Program-made: the position numbers and the translations under genes
Notes under the pieces: generated by a model
Told to the model about the DNA's origin: nothing
What the model saw: the letters and a program-made list of their open reading frames with translations, nothing else
The model's database searches: none
Part shown: positions 38,547 through 48,300 of the stretch, one piece after another
Layout: each line of letters begins with the position of its first letter
Position numbering within the stretch: position 1 is the first letter of the stretch
NCBI GenBank assembly: GCA_013349435.1
Contig: DUZQ01000002.1
Span: 26,909 to 90,908 of the forward strand
Length of the DNA: 64,000 nucleotides
From: Planctomycetota bacterium
GTDB lineage: Bacteria; Planctomycetota; Phycisphaerae; Sedimentisphaerales; Anaerohalosphaeraceae
Direction of reading: 5' to 3'

Positions 38547-40008
38547 CTGCTATCCCCAAATCAACGGGCTGCTCATCGTCCATTCCAACATCCCAGCTAC
38601 CGCCCAGAGCAAGAAAGAGTTCAACCCGCCCGTTCCACAAATTTCCGGTAGTTAAGATGAGTTCGTTTTCCGCTAATATCCTTCTCCGTTCGGTATCAAG
38701 TACAACCAGAAGCTGTTCGACACCTCGCATATAACGCTGTCTCGCCAGAGCCTCGGCCTGCGAAGCTTGCTTGAGCCGCTCTGTGAGATGGCCGAGTCTG
38801 TCTTTCAGTGTCTGCTGGCGAACAAGGGCATCTTCTACCTCCCGCAAAGCAACTAACACCACGCCGGCATAATTCTCGGCGGCCTGAGCAGCACGGGCCT
38901 TTGCCGCATCGACCTGGGCCTTTAACTGGCCACCCTTGAATACAGGAGCCGCCAGGCCTATTATCGCCGAGTAAACCTCACCTTCAGGGTCGGTAAGCAT
39001 CGAGAATTTTCCTACCTGATATCCCCAACTGCCACTGAATGTAAGGTCCGGAAACAGCGCTGCGATACTCACACCCACACGTTCAGTAGCAGCCCTTAAC
39101 CGCATCTCCGCCGCCCGTACGTCGGGCCTTCTGTCCAAAAGGGCGGCTGGCAGACTAAGCGGAACCGGCTCAGGCTCGCTCATATCTCCAAGGCTGTCGG
39201 GCAGTTGTGCCAACGCGCCCGGCCTTTGCCCTATCAAGACATCAAGGCTGTGCCGGGCAAGTTTGACGCTTTCAAGAATCTGCGGCTCCAGCGCTCTTGC
39301 AGCCTCGAGGTTCTCTTTGGCCATATATACATCAAGCGGACCGACCAGGCCTGAGTTATATCTCCTTTCGACTATCTGAAGGGTTTGTTCACGACTGATA
39401 ATGTTCGCACGCGCCACATCCAAAAGTCTCTGCTGTGTTGCTATCTGTATCCTCGTGCGCACAACCTGAGAGATAATAGCATGTCTGAGGCTTTGTCGCT
39501 CTGCCTTACTCGCTAAAAGATCTGCTACCGCCGCCTTTTCCGCTCGTCTTAACTTTCCGAAAAAGTCAACAATATAGCTGACATTGAAGTTCTGATTGTA
39601 AATCGTGGAATAAAAACTGCCCGCACCACCAAAAACAGCTCTGGAAACCTTTCCCCGCTGCCTGTTTGCAGCGTATGATATGTTCGGCAGCCTGACACCG
39701 TGGCTTTGGGCAAGAAGTGCCTCGGCCTCCAAAACCTTAGCCGCCGCGGCCTTTAAGTCCCTGTTTCTCTCAAGGGCAAGAAGCACTAAATCGGCCGTAA
39801 CCTTGTCCCCGAAACACCGCCACCAGGGTCCTTCGCCGCAGACATCGTTTGCATCCGTCCAGCCGGGCGGCGCGTTTATAAATCCTGTTCCGTCGTCGGC
39901 CGCTGTCCGGGGTCGAACATAATCGGGTCCGACCATACAACCGGCGATTACAACGGTCATTGCCATACATATATATAACTTGATTTTATGTCTTTTTAAT
40001 GTCATCAC
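38530..40008 (-). CDS. RND efflux outer-membrane lipoprotein (TolC/NodT-like)
   Basis: Lipobox IAGCMVGPDYVRP; LLDRRPDVRAAEMRLRAATERVGVSIAALFPDLTFSGSWG. Confidence 0.95.
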   Translation of the reverse strand: MMTLKRHKIKLYICMAMTVVIAGCMVGPDYVRPRTAADDGTGFINAPPGWTDANDVCGEGPWWRCFGDKVTADLVLLALERNRDLKAAAAKVLEAEALLAQSHGVRLPNISYAANRQRGKVSRAVFGGAGSFYSTIYNQNFNVSYIVDFFGKLRRAEKAAVADLLASKAERQSLRHAIISQVVRTRIQIATQQRLLDVARANIISREQTLQIVERRYNSGLVGPLDVYMAKENLEAARALEPQILESVKLARHSLDVLIGQRPGALAQLPDSLGDMSEPEPVPLSLPAALLDRRPDVRAAEMRLRAATERVGVSIAALFPDLTFSGSWGYQVGKFSMLTDPEGEVYSAIIGLAAPVFKGGQLKAQVDAAKARAAQAAENYAGVVLVALREVEDALVRQQTLKDRLGHLTERLKQASQAEALARQRYMRGVEQLLVVLDTERRRILAENELILTTGNLWNGRVELFLALGGSWDVGMDDEQPVDLGIADAETN

Positions 40009-40664
40009 TCGTTATCTTTGCAATATGCTCTAATGCCCGCATAGGTAAATTTGACGATATGCTCGATAATTTCGTCCGCTTTAATTTTCGGGATTGTTTC
40101 CAAATATATCTCATAGAACAGTATTGGATGAATAACCAATGCATCTAATGAAAACATGCAAAGACGAGCCTTTTCCAATTCAAGCCCCGGACAGAACCGC
40201 CTCATCGCCTCACAATAAAAAGGGAAAAAATCATTTTTGAAATCACCCACAACTTCATCCTTATATACATGCTGATTAAGCACTTCTCTTACGAGCAGCT
40301 TCATTACCGCTGCGCTTTTTTCCTTTTTTTCAATTGCTTTTATATGTACAGATATTGTATCTCTTACCAGGCCTTCTAACGTTGCTTCCGGTTTTTTTTC
40401 GAGCCTTTCTATCATTTCCCTTTGTCTTTGAAACATCCGATGCATTTGCCTGCGAAACATCTCAACATAAAGTTTGTCCTTTCCACCAAAATGATAGTTC
40501 ACTGCTGCAACATTACACCCCACAGCCGTTGTAAGGTCCCTGACTGAAGTCCTTTCAAACCCTCGTTCGCAGAAAAGCTCCTCCGCGACATCAAGTAGTT
40601 TTTCCCGAACTGTTTCGCTTTTCACATTTGGTACCCTATGAAATTCCTCGTTGTTCATTATCAA
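40005..40664 (-). CDS. TetR/AcrR-family transcriptional regulator (CerR/CecR-like)
   Basis: REKLLDVAEELFCERGFERTSVRDLTTAVGCNVAAVNYHFGGKDKLYVEMF. Confidence 0.93.
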   Translation of the reverse strand: MIMNNEEFHRVPNVKSETVREKLLDVAEELFCERGFERTSVRDLTTAVGCNVAAVNYHFGGKDKLYVEMFRRQMHRMFQRQREMIERLEKKPEATLEGLVRDTISVHIKAIEKKEKSAAVMKLLVREVLNQHVYKDEVVGDFKNDFFPFYCEAMRRFCPGLELEKARLCMFSLDALVIHPILFYEIYLETIPKIKADEIIEHIVKFTYAGIRAYCKDNE

Positions 40665-40703
40665 GCTCCCTCAGAACAATTTCAAACACGCACTTCAAAC
40701 AAC

Positions 40704-40732
40704 AGTATAAAACAAACGTTTGTTTTTGTCAA
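40704..40732 (-). promoter_or_regulatory. Sigma70-type promoter for the TetR-RND operon with a TetR-type operator filling the spacer
   Basis: Minus strand: TTGACA-N17-TATACT; perfect 18-bp palindrome AAAACAAACGTTTGTTTT at 40709-40726. Confidence 0.85.
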
Positions 40733-40850
40733 TAACAAACCTCACTTTTGCCCGTTTTTTTACAATTCTTTTAAGTCATTGTAAATAATGCAGTTAGTTC
40801 ATACACAACTACGCTGTTTTGAAAAAAAGCGATAATTTAAAATTTTAAGC

Positions 40851-40891
40851 TTGACAAAAACCCAAGCTTTGTCTATAATGTATATAGACAA
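40851..40891 (+). promoter_or_regulatory. Consensus sigma70 promoter with inverted repeat over the -10
   Basis: TTGACA (40851-40856) N17 TATAAT (40874-40879); TTGTCTATA/TATAGACAA inverted repeat 40869-40891. Confidence 0.88.
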
Positions 40892-41022
40892 GGTAGATAT
40901 ACAAAATTCTAAAAGTCCTTTTGGAATTATGAGCGGCGCCGGTCGCAAATTTGCATTGAACCTATACCGGATATACACCACTGAGGTAATTGTTAGATAG
41001 ACGAGACAGAAGGGTTTGGAAA

Positions 41023-41541
41023 ATGCCAAGGAATACTGATTTTTATTTTGAAATGTCCCGAGACGTTTCTCAGAGTGCACCAGAGTTCGGAGCAACAGGT
41101 CCGGTGATGCTGGCATTGTCCACTTTTAAGGATTCTGTCGAAACTATTGAAGCTGCGATAGAAAAGGCGAGACGGTGCAAAAAACTTGTTATCGTATTTG
41201 GTCATCAAGTCAATATGTGGCTATACTTTCTTGAAACCGACATCGGTTTTTTTCCCCGCTGGAAAGAGGAATGTGAAAAAAAGCTTTTGGTGGACATTCA
41301 TCAACAACAGGAGGAAAAGGCGGAGGCTATCGCCAACAGGGCCAGAGCAGAAAATATTCAGGTGACAACTTATGTCCGCACAGAACGTTTCAGAGCGGTG
41401 TGCATGGAAGTTGCGAAGAAAGAAAGGCCTTCCCTGATTATTCTAAAAAAAAACGTGGGGCCTGCCTGGTTCCGGAGGTTTTTCGGCTCTTTAGTGGGCT
41501 ATCCGGCTCCTCAAGCAGGATGCTCGGTGCTTGAAGTTTAA
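41023..41541 (+). CDS. Universal-stress-protein-like protein
   Basis: Start at MPRNTDFYFEM; alpha/beta pattern KKLVIVFGHQV... EKAEAIANRARAENIQVTTYV... PSLIILKKN. Confidence 0.5.
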   Translation: MPRNTDFYFEMSRDVSQSAPEFGATGPVMLALSTFKDSVETIEAAIEKARRCKKLVIVFGHQVNMWLYFLETDIGFFPRWKEECEKKLLVDIHQQQEEKAEAIANRARAENIQVTTYVRTERFRAVCMEVAKKERPSLIILKKNVGPAWFRRFFGSLVGYPAPQAGCSVLEV

Positions 41542-41594
41542 TTCTGGATACACATTTTTTTGTAGAAAAGGAAAAAATTTAAGGAAACTTTTTT

Positions 41595-41996
41595 ATGAAG
41601 CTGACCACGAAAAGTGAATATTCGATTCTGGCGCTTGTTTATATGGCGCGGAAGCAAAAAAACGGCTTTATCAAGATAGAAGAGATTTGTTCGAGTTGCG
41701 ACATCTCAAAAAAGTACCTTGAACTGCTATTTTCAATCCTGAGGCAAAATCACTACATCAAGACAAGAAGAGGTGCCAGCGGCGGCTACAAGTTGGCAAA
41801 GCCGGCATCTGAAATAAGCGTAGCTGAAATCATAAGACTGATGGATGGGGCACTTGCCGCGACCGATTCCGTGAGCAAATACTTTTATTCGGACACACCT
41901 CTGGCAAAAGAACCAAAGATTATAGATGTGTTCAGGGAAATACGAGACTACATAGCAGGCAAGCTGGAAGCTTTGACTTTAGCTGATTTAGTTTAA
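41595..41996 (+). CDS. Rrf2-family transcriptional regulator lacking the IscR-type Cys triad
   Basis: MKLTTKSEYSILALVYMAR, ISKKYLELLFSILRQNHYIKTRRGASGGYKLAKPASEISVAEIIRLMDG. Confidence 0.93.
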   Translation: MKLTTKSEYSILALVYMARKQKNGFIKIEEICSSCDISKKYLELLFSILRQNHYIKTRRGASGGYKLAKPASEISVAEIIRLMDGALAATDSVSKYFYSDTPLAKEPKIIDVFREIRDYIAGKLEALTLADLV

Positions 41997-42051
41997 GCGA
42001 CTCATCGGATATCTGAACAATTATCGTTAAAAATATTCAGGAGAAACGAGG

Positions 42052-42900
42052 ATGTGTGAGCTAAGTTTGTGGATTATTATCGCGCTAATTGTGTGCGCCT
42101 TTGTTTGTGAATATTTGGATTCGACCCTTGGGATGGGATACGGCACCACATTAACACCTGTGTTCATGCTTATGGGCTTTTCCCCGATGCAGATTGTGCC
42201 GGCCATTCTGCTGTCTGAACTGATAAGCGGCATATCAGCGGGTATTTTCCATCATCGGGAGGGTAATGTAAATTTAAAGCCCGCGAATATGGAAGCCTTT
42301 AATATCAAGAACATGTTAAGCCCTCTCGGGTACATCGAGACCGTCAGGAAAACTTTCCCAAAACATCTGAAAGTTGCCTTGCTGCTGGCAGTTTGCAGCA
42401 TTGTGGGAACAGTTGCTGCGGTTTTCATTGCTGTGAATATTCCGAAATTCTGGCTGAAAATGTACATTGGATGCCTGGTTCTGTCAATGGGTGTGATAAT
42501 CCTTGTCTGCTTCAACAGGGATTTTACATTCTCCTGGAAAAGAATTATCGGCCTGGGCTTGATCGCCTCCTTCAATAAAGGTATGAGCGGCGGAGGCTAC
42601 GGGCCTGTAGTAACCGGAGGCCAAATCCTTTCCGGAGTTGAAGGTAAAAGCGCGATAGGAATTACATCATTAGCAGAAGGCCTGACCTGCTTTGTCGGGG
42701 TAATTACATATCTGCTTGTTTCGAGCAATCCCGTGGACTGGAAGCTCGCGCCCTATATTGTCATCGGTGCGGTTTTATCGGTGCCGCTGTCGGCTAAAAG
42801 CGTGAAGCTTATTAGTACGAAGAAGCTGAAAATGGCGATTGCTGTATTGACGATAATCTTAGGCACATTGACTATTGTAAAAACTGTGACCAAGGCATAA
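42052..42900 (+). CDS. TauE/SafE-family sulfite/organosulfonate exporter-like membrane protein
   Basis: STLGMGYGTTLTPVFMLMGFSPMQIVPAILLSELISGISAG; FNKGMSGGGYGPVVTGGQIL. Confidence 0.87.
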   Translation: MCELSLWIIIALIVCAFVCEYLDSTLGMGYGTTLTPVFMLMGFSPMQIVPAILLSELISGISAGIFHHREGNVNLKPANMEAFNIKNMLSPLGYIETVRKTFPKHLKVALLLAVCSIVGTVAAVFIAVNIPKFWLKMYIGCLVLSMGVIILVCFNRDFTFSWKRIIGLGLIASFNKGMSGGGYGPVVTGGQILSGVEGKSAIGITSLAEGLTCFVGVITYLLVSSNPVDWKLAPYIVIGAVLSVPLSAKSVKLISTKKLKMAIAVLTIILGTLTIVKTVTKA

Positions 42901-42928
42901 ACCATATTACAGGTGCGACTTTAGGGAA

Positions 42929-43600
42929 TTGATAATGGCAACGGGATATCGGTATCTTGTTATTTTAATAATGGTAGTTGTTTTGACAAGCCGCCTTTGC
43001 GCCGGCTTCGATGACGGAGACTTTCAGTACTGGAGCAGCGCCACTGCAAAGTTTGACATCAATAAACAATGGTATGGTACAGTCGAAGAGGAATTTAGAA
43101 TCGGAGACGATGCCAAAAGACTCTATTACAGACACACGGATTTGGGGGTCGCAACGAATTTAGCCGACTGGCTGACCCTCGGTTTCAATTTCAGGCACAT
43201 TGCCGAAAGAGGGACCGGCAGGGACTGGAAGTGGGAAAATCGGCCGCATTTGAATCTGACTTTCAAAGCAAAGTTGGCGGGTTTTGCTTTGAGCGATAGG
43301 TCGAGATTTGAGTATCGGGACAAATACGACGCAAAAGATATGTGGAGGTACAGAAACAAGTTTATTGTCGTGTTCCCATGGGAGCTGACACCACTTGGAT
43401 TAAAACCATATATAGCTGAAGAATTTTATCTCGATTTGGACCGGTCCGGCATCAGCAGGAACAGATTCTATTCGGGTGTTTCTATGAAGCTGTCGGATAA
43501 TCTTTCGGGAAACATTTATTATCTCTGGCAGGCGAGCAAATCCGCTTACTGTTGGAATGACCTTCACATTCTCGGAACTCAAATAAAATGTGTTTTTTAG
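42929..43600 (+). CDS. DUF2490-like outer-membrane beta-barrel protein
   Basis: Signal peptide; FQYWSSATAKFDINKQWYGTVEEEFRIGDDAKRLYYRHTDLGV. Confidence 0.75.
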   Translation: MIMATGYRYLVILIMVVVLTSRLCAGFDDGDFQYWSSATAKFDINKQWYGTVEEEFRIGDDAKRLYYRHTDLGVATNLADWLTLGFNFRHIAERGTGRDWKWENRPHLNLTFKAKLAGFALSDRSRFEYRDKYDAKDMWRYRNKFIVVFPWELTPLGLKPYIAEEFYLDLDRSGISRNRFYSGVSMKLSDNLSGNIYYLWQASKSAYCWNDLHILGTQIKCVF

Positions 43601-43637
43601 TATAATATTGAAAAAAGTTGAAGGTTGTCGGTAGTAT

Positions 43638-43919
43638 TTGAAAGGGGCAGGTATGCCAATAAAAGAGCGGGCGATTTTCTTCGGCGAAGATACTATTGAT
43701 GTGAGTAAATGGAAGCTTAAGAAGCTGGAAGATGTTACCTTTGGCCTTCTTTCCGACCGGCCCGGACTTTTCGCATTCATAAACTCAGATGATGTACAGG
43801 GCGACCGCTTCACAGTCGAAATCGGGCATGAACCGGGTGAAGCAATGTTCACTTACGAGGCTACAATTGTGGATGAGGATACGATGCCATACCTGAAACA
43901 CCGGCCCAAAAGTCGGTAA
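43638..43919 (+). CDS. Conserved hypothetical small protein
   Basis: 93-aa ORF in register with neighbours; no recognised motif. Confidence 0.45.
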   Translation: MKGAGMPIKERAIFFGEDTIDVSKWKLKKLEDVTFGLLSDRPGLFAFINSDDVQGDRFTVEIGHEPGEAMFTYEATIVDEDTMPYLKHRPKSR

Positions 43920-44050
43920 TAGAATCCGTTCTGCGGGTCGGGCGGGGCTTTCGGTGTATCCCGACACCCAGTTTCTGCCTTGATTCAATGATTATCCCCG
44001 GGTATCCTAAACGTTTGAAATAAACCAAATTCGAAAGGTATGTTTTTGAG

Positions 44051-45340
44051 ATGAAGGTCCAGCTACACTATGGAGACAGCTTTGTGGGCCTGGATATTCC
44101 GGATACTAATATCCGCCAAATCATACGTCCGTGGTCCGGCGACAAGGAAGTCGGCCAGGCTTCGATGCTGAACGAGGCGACGGCCTGTATCCACACGGCC
44201 GGTTTCCAGAATATAATCGCCGGTAAGCGCTTGGGTGTCCTTGTCCCCGACGGGACGCGGAAACTGTTTCTGGAAAGCGTATTCGCTCAGGTGATGCCGA
44301 CGCTAAAAAAAGCTTCACCTGCACGCTTCTTTATATGTACGGGGACACACAATCCCGACACACCTGAAAATTACACAATAGTTGAACAAATCACCGACAC
44401 AGCCGCCGACGCGGGCCTGGATGATTTTGAAATCCACATTCACGACTGCCAAAAAGATGATTTTCTCAGAGCAGGTAAAACCACACTCGCCACCGACGTG
44501 CTGTACAACGCCAAAATTGCTGAAAACGATATTTTTCTGATTCTCTCAGATGTAAAAGTCCATTACTTTGCCGGTTATTCGAATCCGATAAAAAACCTTG
44601 TACCCGGCCTGTGTGCATTCAGAACTATCGAGCATAACCATAGTCTCGCACTCGATGAAAGGTCAACCTTCGGTTTGCACCCGTGGCACAACAACCCTGC
44701 AAGAAGAGATAATCCCTTAGCCGCCGACCAACTGGAGGCTATGAGTATGATTGTAAAAGACCGGCCCGTTTATTCGTTAGTAACAATAAGCGATTCCGGT
44801 CGAATCCGATGGTCTCGCTTCGGCGCCGCCCGGGATGTTACCGCCGAAGCATTCGACGTAGTTGATGAAAAAAACACCCACACCACCGAAGCCATCGACC
44901 GTCTGATAGTCTCATCCGGGGGTCTGCCGAACGATATTGATTTTTACATCGCTCAAAGGGCGCTGGAGCTTACAAAACAACCTCTTGCAGACGGCGGCGA
45001 GGTGCTCTTTTTAGCGGCCTGCCCGCGGGGAATAGGGGAAGAACATACGATGGAAAATTTCTACAACCGCCTTACACAACCAATCGATAAAATCCTCAAA
45101 TCCATCGAGGCTGAATACGAAATGTTCAGTCACAAACCGTACAAGCTCGCCCGGATGCTTAAAAGCCTGCGCCGAATCTGGATGCACACACAGATACCCG
45201 ATGACCTCATTGAAGCAGCGCACCTTTGGCCCGCTCACAACCCGCAAAAGGTAGTTGACACCTGGCTCGCCGAAAACCCCGACACAAAAATCACAATCGT
45301 TGACGGCGCCAACAAAATCGCCCTATATGCAAAAAAATAG
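44051..45340 (+). CDS. LarA-family (nickel-pincer lactate racemase-like) protein
   Basis: VPDGTRK, TGTHNPDTPENY, GYSNPIKNLVPGLCAFRTIEHNHSLALD. Confidence 0.82.
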   Translation: MKVQLHYGDSFVGLDIPDTNIRQIIRPWSGDKEVGQASMLNEATACIHTAGFQNIIAGKRLGVLVPDGTRKLFLESVFAQVMPTLKKASPARFFICTGTHNPDTPENYTIVEQITDTAADAGLDDFEIHIHDCQKDDFLRAGKTTLATDVLYNAKIAENDIFLILSDVKVHYFAGYSNPIKNLVPGLCAFRTIEHNHSLALDERSTFGLHPWHNNPARRDNPLAADQLEAMSMIVKDRPVYSLVTISDSGRIRWSRFGAARDVTAEAFDVVDEKNTHTTEAIDRLIVSSGGLPNDIDFYIAQRALELTKQPLADGGEVLFLAACPRGIGEEHTMENFYNRLTQPIDKILKSIEAEYEMFSHKPYKLARMLKSLRRIWMHTQIPDDLIEAAHLWPAHNPQKVVDTWLAENPDTKITIVDGANKIALYAKK

Positions 45341-45397
45341 CAAGCTGGTCATTCTGAGCGAAATAAAATGAAGCGAAGAATCTCGTGCGAGCAATTG

Positions 45398-48300
45398 TCA
45401 TTTTAGCGAAAGCTTGTCCCCGCGAAGCATTTTTCTAAGGATGCTCATCAGCGTTTGCGGCTCGAAATAGTTTTTCTCCAATCGCAGATGCACCGTCTTG
45501 GAATCAGGGATACGAACAATTCCCGGTGCCCTTTCAAAAAGATGTTGTCCGGCTGTATCCGCCTCCAGTGAAAATACAAGGTCACGCCCGGAAGTTATTA
45601 TGCTCTTAATCCGACCGCTCGAAGCCAATATCCTTATCTCAGTCATATCGAGCAAAACCTGAACCTCTTCGGGTACCGGGCCGAACAAATCCGACAACTC
45701 CTCAGCCAGCCTCTTTAAGTCCTGGTCGTTCTTTGCCGCCGCAATTCGCCGGTAAACATCCATCCGCTGCCGGTCGGAGGGAATGTAGCTTTTGGGAATA
45801 TAAACGGAAAATCCTAAATCGAGTACCGCCGTAGCCGGTTTTTCAATAGGCTCATTTTTTAATCGCCTGACCGCCTCAGCCAACAACCGGCAATACATCT
45901 CGTACCCTACCGTGTTGATATGCCCCGATTGCTCCGGCCCCAAAATATTGCCCGCCCCGCGAATCTCCAAATCTCTAAGAGCTATCCTGAACCCGGCCCC
46001 CAACTGAGAATACTCCTCGACAGCCTTTAACCGCCTTGCCGCCGTGGGTGTTATTGTCCTGGTTCGGGGCAAAAGCATATAAGCATACGCCCGGTGTTTG
46101 TATCTTCCCACCCGGCCCCGAAGCTGGTGCAACTGCGCAAGGCCGAACCGGTCCGCATCGTCTATTATCATCGTATTGGCGTTCGGAATATCCAGCCCCG
46201 ACTCTATAATCGCAGAGCAAACTAAAATATCCGTCTCGCCGAGGACGAATTTTATCATCGCCTCGGCAAGCTCATGCTTTGCCATCCGGCCGTGAGCGAT
46301 ATCGACTGTTACCTTCGGGTCATTTATAATCTTGCCAACCTCCTCGGCCGCCCGCTCAATCGACTGAACACGATTATGCACGTAGAACACCTGCCCCTGC
46401 CGATTAAGTTCGTGGATTATCGCACCCCGAATCAGCTTTTTATCATACCGGCACACCTTCGTTACGATACTACGCCTGTCGAGCGGGGGTGTCCCTAACG
46501 AACTGATATCACGCAAACCCAGCAGCGACATGTGCAGTGTCCGGGGAATCGGCGTCGCCGTCATCGTCAAAACGTCCACCGTTACACGAAAACGCTTCAG
46601 CTTCTCCTTATGCTCCACTCCGAAACGCTGCTCTTCATCAATAATCAAAAGGCCCAAATCCTTAAATCCGACATCGTCGCTCAAAAGCCTGTGTGTTCCT
46701 ATTACAATATCAACTCTTCCTTCCCTCGCCCGGCTGATAATATCCTTTGCATTTTTCGCCGGGTTGAACCGGTTCAGCGTTTCTATCGTAACGGGAAAAT
46801 CCGCAAATCTTTCTGCAAATGTCCGCCCGTGCTGGACGCAGAGCACCGTAGTCGGCACAAGTACCGCCACCTGTTTACCCGCCTCGACCGCCTTGAACGC
46901 CGCACGCATCGCAAGCTCCGTCTTACCGTAGCCCACATCACCGCAAAGCAGCCTGTCCATCGGCACGACCTCGGCCATATCCCTATTTAACTGCTCAGCC
47001 ACCGTTAACTGGTCCGGCGTTTCCTGATAAATGAATGATTCGGAAAACTCTTTCTGCCATCTCGAGTCGGCACCGAACGAAAACCCACCCATATTTTGCC
47101 TTTTTGCCTGCGTTTCAAGAAGCTCAGCGGCAAGGGCCTCGACACCCTCGGCCACCCGCTCGGTCTGTCTCTTCCATTTCTTGGTCCCTATCCTGCTAAG
47201 GGCGGGTCGCTTAGGCAGAGACCCGATATATTTTTGCACTAATGAAATGTTTACCACCGGTACGTGAATCAAGACTTTATCCGCATACTCAATCGTCAGA
47301 TACTCGCTGACACCACCGTTTTTCTCCATCGTCTTTATGCCCAGAAATTTGCCTATCCCGTGTGAGACGTGAACAACATAGTCCCCCCTCTCTAAATCCA
47401 CAAGACTCTCAACCGGTGCCGCAGCTCGAATCCTCCTTACCCGCCGCCGCAGCGCATATTGCCCGAATATCTCGTGATGGCTCACAACAATCGTGTTAAG
47501 CGAATTGACTATAAATCCCTGATGAATAAATCCCACAGGCAGCTTGAAGTTCGCCGGCACCTCCCCCCGAAGCTCGGCTACAATCTCCGTTATCCGCTGC
47601 ACCTGGGCCGGAGTCTCACAATAAAGCAGAACCTTCTTTTCGCCGGCCTGGGCCAACAATTCTTCCAGCACCGCCTTGGTACTCTTCCACGCGCTACCGG
47701 CCTTATGCTCGTAATGCTGCGCACTGCTTACTTCAAGATGCAGCCACCCTTCCCCGCCGCCACCGCCAAAACGAGAAATCTCCAGCCGGGCAAATCCGCC
47801 CATCGCCCTGTAAACCGCGCTAAAGGGATACAGTTTTTCCGACCGCCCCGCCCTGTCCAGAAAAACACCCGAAACATCCGCAATATCGGCCGGCTCCTCC
47901 AAGATGATTATTGTCTCTGCCGGCAGAAGATTTACAAACAGCTCCGTCCGGCCCGAGCCGCCATACTCCGCAGGCGCCACAATACACACATCCTCTATAC
48001 GCTCCGTTGACCGTTGCGTATCAAGGTCTATCCTGCGGATGCTTTCAATCATATCGCCGAAAAACTCCACCCGCACAGCTTCCGCTTCCTGTCCGCCCAC
48101 CGCACCGATTCGACCGCTGCCTGCTGCGGTTACCGGTGCAAAGATGTCGATAATCCCCCCGCGCCCGGCGAACTGGCCCGGCACATCAACGCTGTCAACC
48201 CGTTCAAAACCGTTATCGGTCAGCCAGCCGGTTATCAGTTCCGGCTCGATGGCCTGCTTGATGTGCAGAGAGAGTCCTTTTTCCTTGAGTATCTGTCCTG

